Source of the DNA: JBBSEZ01 sp038239195
GTDB taxonomy: Bacteria > Planctomycetota > Planctomycetia > Gemmatales > Gemmataceae
Reading direction: 5' to 3'
Length of the DNA: 28,596 nt
Assembly (NCBI GenBank): GCA_038239195.1
Contig: JBBSEZ010000071.1
Span: forward strand, 1-28,596
Shown here: one piece after another, positions 1-7,045 of the stretch
Numbering within the stretch: the first letter of the stretch is position 1
How the letters are laid out: every line of letters begins with the position of its first letter
Notes under the pieces: generated by a model
Told to the model about the DNA's origin: nothing
Seen by the model: only the letters and a program-made list of their open reading frames with translations
The model's database searches: none
Position numbers and translations under genes: made by a program

Positions 1-526
1 CACCTCCCCCTCCCCCGCCTCCCCCATCGGCGCCAGGCGCCGCTGCCGCGGGCGCCGGGCTGTTGCGCGGGGAAGCATTGTCGCCAAACGGGTTATCGTT
101 CAGCGCCACGAACAGGTTGGCATCGGGCTGTGTGGGATTGAAGCCCGTCAGGGCCTGGTCGCTCGTCGCCTGCGCGGGCAGGTCGGGCACCGCCACGCTG
201 GCGGACGCGCTGACCACGTCGGGCGAAGACGGGAAGGTGGTACGGTTGTCGGCCTGCGCCCTGGAGAGTTGGTCGCCCGGAGAAGGGGCGTAAGACACCA
301 GGGCCGGCGGGGCCGGCGCCGCGCCCCCCCCGCCGGCACCGGCGACGGCGTGCATCAGATCGTTGGCCGCCAGCCGATCCTCCAGCCGCTCCAGCCCCAA
401 CTTCGCACGCCGTTGCGGCGTCGTCGGGCGGGCCTTGCGTCGGCGGGAAAAGAAGCGCCAGCTGGGGGTGGCCCACTGCTCCAGGAATGTGTAGATGCGC
501 ACGACGAACGGATTGGCGGGCAACAT
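1..526 (-). CDS. LEPR-XLL-like exported protein, N-terminal part
   Basis: Minus-strand frame opening at an ATG (524-526) and still open at the left edge, so only about 175 residues are visible. An AGGAAGG Shine-Dalgarno lies about 9 bases upstream. The N-terminus reads MLPANPFVVRIYTFLEQW, then a basic stretch, then LGLERLEDRLAAND. This matches the LExLExR pattern (LEPR-XLL type) found near the N-terminus of many large planctomycete surface or exported proteins. After it comes low-complexity Ala/Pro/Gly sequence with a run of glycines at the edge, typical of a linker before the main domains, which lie outside the window. The motif is seen; export is inferred from what is known of LEPR-XLL proteins. 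A second protein with the motif starts at 15391. Confidence 0.7.
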   Translation of the reverse strand, partial: MLPANPFVVRIYTFLEQWATPSWRFFSRRRKARPTTPQRRAKLGLERLEDRLAANDLMHAVAGAGGGGAAPAPPALVSYAPSPGDQLSRAQADNRTTFPSSPDVVSASASVAVPDLPAQATSDQALTGFNPTQPDANLFVALNDNPFGDNASPRNSPAPAAAAPGADGGGGGGGG

Positions 527-728
527 GAACGAGGGCCTTCCTGGTTCTCGGATGCGACGGTCCCGGATTGAAGTGCCGTTCGCCGACTCGGCGAATGTCT
601 GGGATGAGTTCAGCCTGCGCGGGAGGCCATGTCAAGGTGAAGAGGCGGCGTGTCGCCCCGAATCGCCGAAAGTCGTTCAGTGTCATCCCTGGCAGCGCGG
701 CTGGGCGCCGCCCTTCGCTCAGTCATGA

Positions 729-822
729 GAGCCTGTGAACAATTCGGGAGGGCGAGGCTCCCGCCGAGCCTGGTTGAAGAGGCTCGGCGGGAGCCTTCCC
801 CTCCCGAATTGTTCACAAGCTC
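729..822. repeat. Long hairpin, 42-bp arms
   Basis: Two 42-base arms (729-770 and 781-822) are reverse complements with three mismatches by hand count, around a 10-base loop. The outer part contains GTGAACAATTCGGGAGGG. It lies between the 3' end of the isochorismatase-ThuA gene and the start of the LEPR-XLL gene; I see no gene in 527-858. It could be a transcription terminator, a REP-like palindrome or a MITE remnant. It is unrelated in sequence to the element at 5237, 9494 and 10568. Confidence 0.85.
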
Positions 823-831
823 TGAGTGTGC

Positions 832-851
832 GACCGGCTTTCCAGCCGGTC
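832..851 (-). terminator. Short perfect hairpin just past a stop codon
   Basis: GACCGGCT and AGCCGGTC form a perfect 8-bp stem with a 4-base loop. It starts about 8 bases past the stop of the gene at 859. There is no U-tract, so it is not a classical intrinsic terminator; a role in 3'-end formation is inferred from position. A near-identical hairpin is at 8505-8524. Confidence 0.4.
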
Positions 852-858
852 CGGCCCG

Positions 859-2481
859 CTACCCACCCTTGCCCGCCGTCGCCCACTGGATCGCGTTGCG
901 CAACAGCGCGTTGAACGCCGGCTGCTTGAAGTCGTCGGCGTGGCCCAGCGACGTGTAGAAGATGCGCCCCCCCGCCTTCGTCGCGTTGGCCCAGGCGACC
1001 GGCTCGGCCGGCCTCCCCGGGATCGACCCGATCAAGAGCGCCGTTGTCGATTTCGCCAGAGGGCGCACCTTGTACAGCGAACCGCAGCCGCGCAGTTCGG
1101 CGACGCTCACGCCTTTCAGGATCGGATGATCGACAGCGCCCTTGGCGACCTCCAGCATCACCTTGGGCCCCGCGCCGTGGTGGCCGGTGTAGTTCCCGCC
1201 GAAGACGTCGTGGTCCCACTCCTTCCACAGCAGGCGCCCTTCCGGCGCTTTGCCCACCCCCAGCGAGAAGGCGTGGCTCGCCGTGCGCAGGCCGACGACC
1301 GGCTTGCCTCTCGCCACGAACTTGCGGAGGACGGCCAGCTGCGCCGGCGGCAGGGCCCGGCGCCGCACGCTGAGGACGGCCAGGTCCGCGTCCTTCAACA
1401 CGTCGAGCCCCGGCAGGTCGTTGCGGTCCTTCTCGTTGTCGTAGACCTCGCTGACGCGGAAGCCCTTGCCCAGGTGCTCCCGCGCAAACTTCGGCAGCGT
1501 CTTCTCTGTCCCGTACTCGTCCTCGGCCATCACCAGGACCACGTGAGGCCGCTTGTCGCCGGCAAACTGGAACGCACGGCCGCCGAGCACCTGGTCGCTG
1601 GTCACCGTGGGACAGACCCACTTCTCGACGTGCTCGACGATCAGGTCGGTCCCGGTGAAATGGCTCACGAAGGGCGCGCGGGCCGGGTTGTACATGGTGT
1701 CGGTCATGTCGCGCATCAGCACGACGTTCTTGCCGTTGCGGGCCATCTGCCGCAGGCCGAACGGCCGGCCGAGCACGCACATGTTGGTGTGGACGCCGAC
1801 GAGGACGACGTTGTTGATCTGGCGCTGCTCCAGCAAGCTCCAGATCTCCTCGCCGCTGTCGCTGATGACGTCGTCGTTGTGGATCTTCAGGCCGGCGAAC
1901 TGCGACTTCCACGGCGACCGCGGGTTGCGGCCCATGTCCTTGAGCTTCGCGGCCCAGGCCCGGTGTTCGGCGGGGTCGTCGTCCTCCCCGCCGTCGGACT
2001 GGTCGATGGGATACTTCCCCTTCTCCTCGGTCGGGATGCGATGACACCAGTTGTTGATGTCTTTCGGCAGCGACTTGGAGCGCGGAACGCGCTGGGCCCG
2101 CAGCCGGGCGGGATGGTCCTTGTAGGCGTCCATGCAACTGCTCGGAGCATGGACGATCAAAGCGCCCCGGCCTCGCGCCTCGGTCAGCAGCTTGTCCATG
2201 CGCGGCGCCAGCTCGCCGACGCGGCGGGTGGCGTTGAGGCAATGGTGCAGGTCCCACATGTCGCAGACGATGAAGGCCGTCTTCTTCGCGTCCCACTCGG
2301 CCGGCCGGACGACCACGTGAAAGCGCCCGCTGCCGGGCTTTGTCTCGACGCGCGTGCGCAGCGCAAGCGAGAAGGTCGAGGGAGCAACCTTCGGGCCGTC
2401 CGCCCTGGGCGCGGAAAGCGCCGCCTCGGAGAGAAGGGCCAGGAGGACAAACGCCGCAACGGTCGTTGTCGATCTCTTCAC
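859..2481 (-). CDS. Secreted isochorismatase-like / ThuA-like fusion protein
   Basis: About 540 residues from a GTG start at 2479-2481, chosen because GAGGAG lies about 7 bases upstream and the first residues form a signal peptide (VKRSTTT, then AAFVLLALLSEAALSA). Longer in-frame starts would run through an AT-rich inverted repeat. Residues about 45-300 resemble the cysteine-hydrolase/isochorismatase family: an early Asp in FIVCDMWDLHH and the nucleophile-Cys segment GVHTNMCVLGRP. Residues about 315-540 resemble the ThuA-like glutamine-amidotransferase fold, starting PHVVLVMAEDEYGTE and containing GLRTASHAFSL. ThuA-like domains are common in planctomycete sugar-degradation proteins. The substrate is unknown. 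The gene follows the sialate-esterase gene on the same strand after 156 bases, and may be co-transcribed with it. Confidence 0.85.
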   Translation of the reverse strand: MKRSTTTVAAFVLLALLSEAALSAPRADGPKVAPSTFSLALRTRVETKPGSGRFHVVVRPAEWDAKKTAFIVCDMWDLHHCLNATRRVGELAPRMDKLLTEARGRGALIVHAPSSCMDAYKDHPARLRAQRVPRSKSLPKDINNWCHRIPTEEKGKYPIDQSDGGEDDDPAEHRAWAAKLKDMGRNPRSPWKSQFAGLKIHNDDVISDSGEEIWSLLEQRQINNVVLVGVHTNMCVLGRPFGLRQMARNGKNVVLMRDMTDTMYNPARAPFVSHFTGTDLIVEHVEKWVCPTVTSDQVLGGRAFQFAGDKRPHVVLVMAEDEYGTEKTLPKFAREHLGKGFRVSEVYDNEKDRNDLPGLDVLKDADLAVLSVRRRALPPAQLAVLRKFVARGKPVVGLRTASHAFSLGVGKAPEGRLLWKEWDHDVFGGNYTGHHGAGPKVMLEVAKGAVDHPILKGVSVAELRGCGSLYKVRPLAKSTTALLIGSIPGRPAEPVAWANATKAGGRIFYTSLGHADDFKQPAFNALLRNAIQWATAGKGG

Positions 2482-2513
2482 GATGAGGCTCCTCGGCTTC
2501 AGAGAGGCAATCG

Positions 2514-2613
2514 ATTGCAAATTGAAAATTGCAAACTGAGGAAAGCTCGCTTCTCGTCCACGTGGCCGGGGCGATGCTCGCTCCTCTTCCATTTGCAATT
2601 TTCAATTTGCAAT
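2514..2613. repeat. AT-rich perfect inverted repeat, 22-bp arms
   Basis: 2514-2535 and 2592-2613 are exact reverse complements over 22 bases, built from ATTGCAAATTGAAAATTGC. A 56-base GC-rich spacer separates them. The arms stand out as AT-rich in a very GC-rich genome. The repeat lies in the 156-base gap between the sialate-esterase gene and the isochorismatase-ThuA gene. It could be a MITE-like insertion, an RNA hairpin between cistrons or a protein-binding site. Confidence 0.85.
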
Positions 2614-2637
2614 TGATGATTTTCAATCTTCTTCGAT

Positions 2638-3987
2638 TTACTCCGCGGTCCCGCCCTGCCAGTTCAGCGTCCGGAACGGCGAGGCCGGCAGCCCTTCCTT
2701 GTTGGCCAGGTTGGGGTTGGCGATCTTGCGCCACCCGAAGCGCACCTGCATCGGGCTCCCCACGCCGACCGCCTCCACGACGACGGTCTCGCCGTCGATG
2801 ACCGCCTTGGCCGGCACGAACTTGCCATCCGCCCCGGCAATCTCGAACTCGGTCAACGCCTTGCCGTCGCGCGACTTCAGGCCCCCCGCCACGTGGGCGA
2901 AGCGGAGCCGCACCTTGCTGCCCTCGACCGCCATCGCCTTGTACAGCGGGCCCGAGTACACCACGTTCTTCTTCCCATACGTCTTCGCCAGGGCCCACAG
3001 CGCCAGGCGGTTGCCGACGTCCTTCTTGTTACCGGGATGAATGTCCTTGATGTTGTCCACCAGGTCCGTCGTCACCACCATGCCGGTGTGCGGGACCTTC
3101 AGGCTGGCCACCTGCGCCTCCCACAGCGCCGGCAAGCCGCCGGGGCCATAGTTCGCCCACGGCGCGATCTGCACGAAGTAGAACGGCATGTCGGCGCCCC
3201 ACACGCGCCGCCAGCCCTTGATGAGCGCCTCCGTCTTGTCGCGGTACTTCATGCCGTTGCCCACGTTGCTCTCGCCCTGATACCAGATCACGCCGCGGAT
3301 CGCGAACGGCTGGAGCGGGGCGATCATGCCGTTGTGCATTTGGCCCGACACCTTCCCCGAATCCGTCCACGCCTCGATGGGGGAGCCGCCCCACGAACTG
3401 TTGATCAGCCCCACCGGGACGTTCAGTTCCTTTTGCAGTTTCACGCCGAAGTAGTAGAGCACGCCCGAGAACTCGACCGCCGTGGTCGGCGAGCAGGCCT
3501 GCCACGACGCCTTGACGTCCTTGGCCGGCAGGGGCGTCTGCACGTTGGGGACTTGGAACAGCCGAATTTTCGGGTGGTCGGCGCTGGCGATTGGGCCGCG
3601 CGCGATGCCCTGGGTGGCCCGCAGCGGCCATTGCATGTTCGACTGCCCCGAGCCGATCCAGACCTCGCCGATCAGCAGGTCGGTCAGCTCGATCGTGTTC
3701 TTGCCCGTGACCGTCAACTTGTGCGCCTTGCCGTCCGCCTTCATGGCGGGCAGTTTCACCATCCAGTTGCCCTTGGCGTCGGCCTTGGCGCTCGCCGAGG
3801 CGGTGCCGAGCTTGACTGTGACGGCCTCGCCGGGATCGGCCCAGCCCCAGATGGGCAGCGGCTTGTCGCGCTGTAGCACCATGTGACTGCCGAGCACGCT
3901 CGGCAGCTTGACGTCGGCCCGGGCGCGATCCGGGAGGGAGAAGAACAGCGAGGCCAGGGAGAGGCCGAACAGCAGGAGGCGTTTCAT
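2638..3987 (-). CDS. Secreted sialate O-acetylesterase-like enzyme (SASA/SGNH)
   Basis: 449 residues starting with a signal peptide (MKRLLLFGLSLASLFFSLPD, cleavage probably near RARA-DV). The family opening VKLPSVLGSHMVLQRDKPLP is followed by a small beta domain. GQSNM near residue 115 carries the nucleophile Ser, and DIHPGNK near 315 carries the catalytic Asp and His. LINSSWGGSPIEAW and GVIWYQGESN are also family hallmarks. Members remove O-acetyl groups from sialic acids or plant glycans. Length is slightly below that of many relatives, but both ends look intact. The protein is probably periplasmic. It lies 156 bases upstream of the isochorismatase-ThuA gene on the same strand. Confidence 0.93.
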   Translation of the reverse strand: MKRLLLFGLSLASLFFSLPDRARADVKLPSVLGSHMVLQRDKPLPIWGWADPGEAVTVKLGTASASAKADAKGNWMVKLPAMKADGKAHKLTVTGKNTIELTDLLIGEVWIGSGQSNMQWPLRATQGIARGPIASADHPKIRLFQVPNVQTPLPAKDVKASWQACSPTTAVEFSGVLYYFGVKLQKELNVPVGLINSSWGGSPIEAWTDSGKVSGQMHNGMIAPLQPFAIRGVIWYQGESNVGNGMKYRDKTEALIKGWRRVWGADMPFYFVQIAPWANYGPGGLPALWEAQVASLKVPHTGMVVTTDLVDNIKDIHPGNKKDVGNRLALWALAKTYGKKNVVYSGPLYKAMAVEGSKVRLRFAHVAGGLKSRDGKALTEFEIAGADGKFVPAKAVIDGETVVVEAVGVGSPMQVRFGWRKIANPNLANKEGLPASPFRTLNWQGGTAE

Positions 3988-4120
3988 GGCAGGCCTTTCT
4001 CGAAAAGGGCACGATCCACATACCGTCGCCGCGAGCGCGGCACGACGAGGGATGTCCTCCCTCTGTGGTATGAGGTTCGGGCCCTGTCGGCAAGCGGGCC
4101 CGGCGTCGCGGGTGGCGCAA

Positions 4121-4169
4121 CGCGAAGCCGCAAGTGGCGCCCTGGAGGGGAGCCGCTTGCGGCTTCGCG
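4121..4169. repeat. Hairpin with CGCGAAGCCGCAAG arms
   Basis: 4121-4134 and 4156-4169 are exact 14-base reverse complements, and the stem can extend inward by a G-T pair and further G-C pairs. It lies between the start of the sialate-esterase gene and the stop of the small gene at 4198, so it may act as terminator of the small-gene run. Its core GCCGCTTGCGGCTT recurs at 18271-18284. A second small stem (GAGGGA/TCCCTC) lies at 4047-4063. Confidence 0.65.
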
Positions 4170-4197
4170 ATCCGACCTCGAGAACGTCTCGGGGCCC

Positions 4198-4485
4198 TTA
4201 GCCGAGCTGGAGCTCTTCCTGGATGCGGGCGAGGTGACCTTCGAGGAGCACCATGCGCTCGTAGAAGGCGGTGACGGCCTTCTCCTTCGCCTCGGAGGAG
4301 GTCCCGCTCAGCTCGCCGATCTTGCACATGAACTGGACGCACCCGCTGATGCGCTGGCCCATCGCCTCGATGCGCTGCAGGCGTTCCTCGGTGGTCAAGT
4401 TCGGGATGGGCAGCGGCCCCGCGAGCGGCCCCGTCGCGTGGCGAAGGGGCAGCGGGCGGGAGGGGGCCTTCATTTTCGCGCTCAT
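4198..4485 (-). CDS. Conserved-looking small hypothetical protein, 95 aa
   Basis: Starts MSAKMKAPSRPLPL at the ATG in 4483-4485, with AAGGA about 8 bases upstream. A basic, proline-rich N-terminus (1-35) is followed by a long predicted helix (TTEERLQRIEAMGQRISG, then the C-terminal half with two cysteines) ending ARIQEELQLG. No catalytic motif is visible. It has the look of a planctomycete-restricted small protein. It is the last gene of the minus-strand run that includes bS21 and the RRM protein, 77 bases after bS21. The function is unknown. Confidence 0.75.
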   Translation of the reverse strand: MSAKMKAPSRPLPLRHATGPLAGPLPIPNLTTEERLQRIEAMGQRISGCVQFMCKIGELSGTSSEAKEKAVTAFYERMVLLEGHLARIQEELQLG

Positions 4486-4562
4486 GGAACGTCCTTCTTC
4501 ACTGGGGGCCCGGGTCGGGGGGCCAAACAAGATCGGGTTACTTGGCAGGCGAGGGCAGCGCC

Positions 4563-4781
4563 TCACCGAGAGGACGTGGGCCCCGTCCGGGGCGCCGTCT
4601 TGCCCTTGCGAATGGCGCTCGCCCGGCGCGCCAGCGCGCGCCGCCGAGCCTCGCAGGGCTTCTCGTAATACTTCCGCTTGCGGAGCTCCTTGGTGAGGCC
4701 GCTCCGCTCGAGCAGTTTCTTGAACCGGCGCAGGGCCGCGCCAATCGGTTCCCGGTCGTGAACGCGCATCCGCAGAGGCAT
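4563..4781 (-). CDS. rpsU: 30S ribosomal protein bS21
   Basis: 72 residues, close to the 71 of E. coli S21. It starts MPLRMRVHDREPIGAALRRF with AAGGAG upstream of the ATG at 4779-4781. The family pattern is clear: REPIGAALRRFKK, then RKRKYYEKPCEARRRA, then a basic tail. bS21 helps the small subunit engage the mRNA start region. It lies 73 bases downstream of the RRM protein gene, a plausible shared growth- or cold-related context. The C-terminus (TAPRTGPTSSR) differs from that of proteobacteria. Confidence 0.93.
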   Translation of the reverse strand: MPLRMRVHDREPIGAALRRFKKLLERSGLTKELRKRKYYEKPCEARRRALARRASAIRKGKTAPRTGPTSSR

Positions 4782-4854
4782 GCAATCTCCTTGAACAACT
4801 CTTCCCAGGGCGCACCGCCCAAAGCCCACCACAAAGAAGCCGAGCGCCAGGCGC

Positions 4855-5148
4855 TCAACGTCGGCCGCCAAAGCCCCCGCGACCACCGCCCCCGCCCTCG
4901 GTCCGGGGCCTTGCCTCGTTGACGGTGAGGGACCGGCCACCCGAGTCCTTGCCGTTCAGCGCGGTGATGGCGGCCTGGGCCTCCTGGTCGTTGTTCATCT
5001 CGACGAACCCGAAGCCCTTGGAGCGGCCCGTGTCGCGGTCCATGATGACCTGGGCCGACGTCACCGCGCCGTGCCCCTCGAACATCTTCGAGAGGTCGCT
5101 GTCGGTCACTTCGTAACTCAGGTTGCCGACGTACAGCTTCTTACCCAT
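4855..5148 (-). CDS. RNA-binding protein, single RRM with glycine-rich tail
   Basis: 97 residues from the ATG at 5146-5148 (GGGAG about 7 bases upstream). RNP2 is LYVGNL at 5-10 and RNP1 is KGFGFVEM at 44-51, the usual RRM spacing. The tail after residue 80 is rich in Gly and Arg. Such bacterial RRM proteins resemble cold-induced Rbp proteins of cyanobacteria and probably bind single-stranded RNA in the cytoplasm. A longer in-frame start would run through the hairpin element at 5237-5318 and is rejected. Confidence 0.93.
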   Translation of the reverse strand: MGKKLYVGNLSYEVTDSDLSKMFEGHGAVTSAQVIMDRDTGRSKGFGFVEMNNDQEAQAAITALNGKDSGGRSLTVNEARPRTEGGGGGRGGFGGRR

Positions 5149-5236
5149 TGACAAGCTCCCCAAAAGAGGCCACTCGCTCCGCTCGGAAGAGCAAAGCCAG
5201 TCGACCCACAAGTTCCTTGCCCTCGTCCCCCTCTTG

Positions 5237-5318
5237 AGGCGACCGGCAGGGAAACGCATCCTTATAGGACGGCTCTCCTGAGCCGTCCTACAGCAAACCA
5301 AGTCCTGGCCGCTCGCCT
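5237..5318. repeat. Stop-codon hairpin element, copy 1
   Basis: About 82 bp. Outer ends are AGGCGACCGGCAGG on the left and TCCTGGCCGCTCGCCT on the right, which are imperfect reverse complements. Inside is a perfect 11-bp stem TAGGACGGCTC/GAGCCGTCCTA (5265-5275 and 5280-5290, loop of 4), followed by CAGCAAACCA. It shares both ends and the inner sequence with copies at 9494-9596 and 10568-10640. It lies between the stop at 5346 and the RRM gene start at 5148. Confidence 0.85.
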
Positions 5319-5345
5319 TCAGGGCCGGGGGCGGGAAGGAGGCCC

Positions 5346-5714
5346 TCACTCGGCCACGGGGGCCGCCTCGAGGATCGGCTCCTTCACGATCTGCAAAAAG
5401 TGGGCGCTCTTCTTCTTGGCGAAGAGGTCCGCGACCTTCTCTTCCGCGGCGGGGCGCTGGTTGTAGTCGAAGACCGCGACCTGCTTCATGCTGGCGTCGT
5501 AGACGCCCCAGCGGGCGCGCATGCGCGGCGGGGCCTTCGGCTTGCGGACCTTCTTCACCTTGGGGACCGCGGGGGCCTTCCTGGTCCGTTTCTTGGGAGC
5601 AGCGGCCTCGGCCGGCGCAGCCTCGGGCGATTCCGGGTCCGCGACCACTTCGATCTTCTCGGCCTCATCGCTCTGCTTCCGCAACTCGCGTCGATTCAGG
5701 ATTCGGCCTGCCAT
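5346..5714 (-). CDS. Small basic hypothetical protein, 122 aa
   Basis: Starts MAGRILNRRELRKQSDEAEK at the ATG in 5712-5714, with AAGAAGG about 6 bases upstream. Three parts are visible. The first is a short helix with an RRELRKQ-type motif. Next is a long Ala/Pro/Lys-rich linker (about 25-65) with clusters such as KKRTRKAPAVPKVKKVRKPK. The third is a compact C-terminal domain (RARWGVYDASMKQVAVFDYN, then a Lys-rich helix) ending EAAPVAE. The linker suggests nucleic-acid contact, but this is inference. It resembles small planctomycete-only proteins and belongs to the run of small genes around bS21. Confidence 0.75.
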   Translation of the reverse strand: MAGRILNRRELRKQSDEAEKIEVVADPESPEAAPAEAAAPKKRTRKAPAVPKVKKVRKPKAPPRMRARWGVYDASMKQVAVFDYNQRPAAEEKVADLFAKKKSAHFLQIVKEPILEAAPVAE

Positions 5715-5778
5715 GACAGCCTTCTTTCCAATCGGGGTTGAGGATGTTCCGGCCCGGGAAGGGGGCCTCTTGTCCCGC

Positions 5779-6156
5779 CTACCGACACCCACTGATTTCT
5801 TCGGCAGCCGCGGCCTTCTTGGCCCGCCTCCTGGGGCGGCCTTCCGGGGCTGGCTGCTCGCGCGGGATGGAGTGAATGTGGGTCGTCGTGAAAGAGAAGG
5901 GCGTGCCGATCTCCAGGCTCGCCAGGCGGGGGTGGACGGGGCGGCTGGTCAGCTTGCCGCGGAACGCATACCCCCGCCGATGGGTGATGCGGGCCAGAAC
6001 GGTCTCGCCCCCGGGCGACTTGGCGCCCGTCAGGAGAGTGAGGTGAACCGTGTCGCCGACCCGCAGCCTGCGGACTTCTTCGCGAAGTTCGACGTCGTCG
6101 ATGCCTTCCGTGCGTCGCATTTCTTCGATGTTCTCGATCTCGACCGGGTTGCGCAT
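5779..6156 (-). CDS. Small hypothetical protein, 125 aa
   Basis: Starts MRNPVEIENIEEMRRTEGID at the ATG in 6154-6156. An acidic helical N-terminus containing DDVELREEVRRLRVGD leads into a beta-rich section (DTVHLTLLTG, then GETVLARITHRRGYAFRGKL) that ends near HIHSIPREQ. The C-terminus is basic and Ala/Lys-rich. The middle looks like a small beta-barrel, but I cannot name a family. It lies 64 bases upstream of the 122-aa gene and 42 bases after the 92-aa gene, so co-transcription is likely. Confidence 0.75.
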   Translation of the reverse strand: MRNPVEIENIEEMRRTEGIDDVELREEVRRLRVGDTVHLTLLTGAKSPGGETVLARITHRRGYAFRGKLTSRPVHPRLASLEIGTPFSFTTTHIHSIPREQPAPEGRPRRRAKKAAAAEEISGCR

Positions 6157-6198
6157 GCTTGGCCCTCTCGCCCGCCTCGTTTGCGTCTCGGTGCCGGG

Positions 6199-6477
6199 TC
6201 AATACTGCTTCGTGATCTTCGGGGTGGACGTCAGGATGTTTCCGTCGCCGTCCGCCACCAGGAAATAGCTGTGCGCGACCTTGGCAGAGGCCACGTCCGC
6301 GCCGAGGAAGACGTTCACCCGGTAGTGGTTCTCCCACAACTGCCGCACCTGTGCCCGCTGCAAGTTGCCCGGTTGCCCGAGGGCGTGCATCACGTGTTTG
6401 CCGATGGCGACAGTCAGTTGCTGGCGATCCTGGTTCCCCTGAGGGGCGGGCTGCTTCTCTTGCGGTTTGGCTGGCAT
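6199..6477 (-). CDS. Small hypothetical protein, 92 aa
   Basis: Starts MPAKPQEKQPAPQGNQDRQQ at the ATG in 6475-6477; a weak GGGG stretch precedes it. After the Gln/Pro-rich start, the remainder looks like a single folded domain: a helix around VAIGKHVMHALGQP, then VRQLWENHYRVNVFLGADVA, then SYFLVADGDGNILTSTP with the ending KITKQY. The Asp-Gly-Asp-Gly stretch does not make a convincing EF-hand, as the following spacing is wrong. It is the first gene of the small-gene run read on the minus strand. The function is unknown; it looks planctomycete-specific. Confidence 0.72.
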   Translation of the reverse strand: MPAKPQEKQPAPQGNQDRQQLTVAIGKHVMHALGQPGNLQRAQVRQLWENHYRVNVFLGADVASAKVAHSYFLVADGDGNILTSTPKITKQY

Positions 6478-7045
6478 CGTGGCCCCACGGGGTGGTTGAT
6501 GTGCAGTGGTCGAGGAGCTTGGGCGATCGAGCACGGTAAAGAACAGAGCCCTCACAGGAGATAATCGTCGACGTCGTGGCGCGGTCGGACGACCGTCGGG
6601 GCCCTGTCCCGGTGGAAGGCCGCCGCAGTTGTCCGACACCCGCAACTCGTTTCGAGGGAGAGCGCCTGGCCCCTGGGACGCAGGGAACCGGAAGAGGAGT
6701 TTCTGGTTGGGGTCGGCATCTCCGCGCGTCCGAGGACAAGAAAGTACGTCCTACTCTGCACGCTTGATGTCCGCCTGATCCGGCGACAGGTTCAGCGAAA
6801 GAGGAAGGCACCAGGGATGGAGAGCAATGTTTTATATCCTACAGGACGGGTGGCCCAACGACCAGCCCTCTTGCCAAAATAGCGCCGGCGCATGTCCGCC
6901 TTGACGCAGGCCTTGCCGGGAAAGAGGGCAGGGCCCAGACCGGCGGGCGCCGGTGGCGGAGTTGGGCCACTCGCTCTTGCGCGGGCGCGCCGCGTACCTG
7001 CCCGCCGACGGGCCATCGATCGCAACAAACAAGGCGCAGCCCCCG
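6478..7045. other. Intergenic region of 568 bp
   Basis: No supportable gene. It separates the start of the 92-aa gene from the 3' end of the DUF1501 gene, both on the minus strand, so it should hold the promoter of the small-gene run. A 6-7 bp GC hairpin with ACCGGCG/CGCCGGT arms lies at 6939-6954 and could end the DUF1501 transcript. A minus-strand frame at 6552-6761 has no family features and is probably chance. Confidence 0.5.

Noticed and set aside
93..686. A minus-strand frame of 197 codons near the left edge
   Set aside because: It is a different frame of the LEPR-XLL gene at 1-526, which has a better start, a Shine-Dalgarno and the recognisable motif.
729..822. CRISPR repeat or tRNA-like fold
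   Set aside because: There is a single inverted repeat with no spaced direct copies, and no cloverleaf or anticodon arm can be drawn.
719..2998. A minus-strand open frame of 759 codons
   Set aside because: It is an alternative frame of the sialate-esterase and isochorismatase-ThuA genes and passes through two inverted repeats.
6199..6477. EF-hand in the 92-aa protein (DGDG stretch)
   Set aside because: The ligand spacing after DGDG does not fit a calcium-binding loop, and no paired helix precedes it.
6552..6761. Possible 69-residue minus-strand protein
   Set aside because: No Shine-Dalgarno, family motif or coherent composition was found, so it was left as non-coding.
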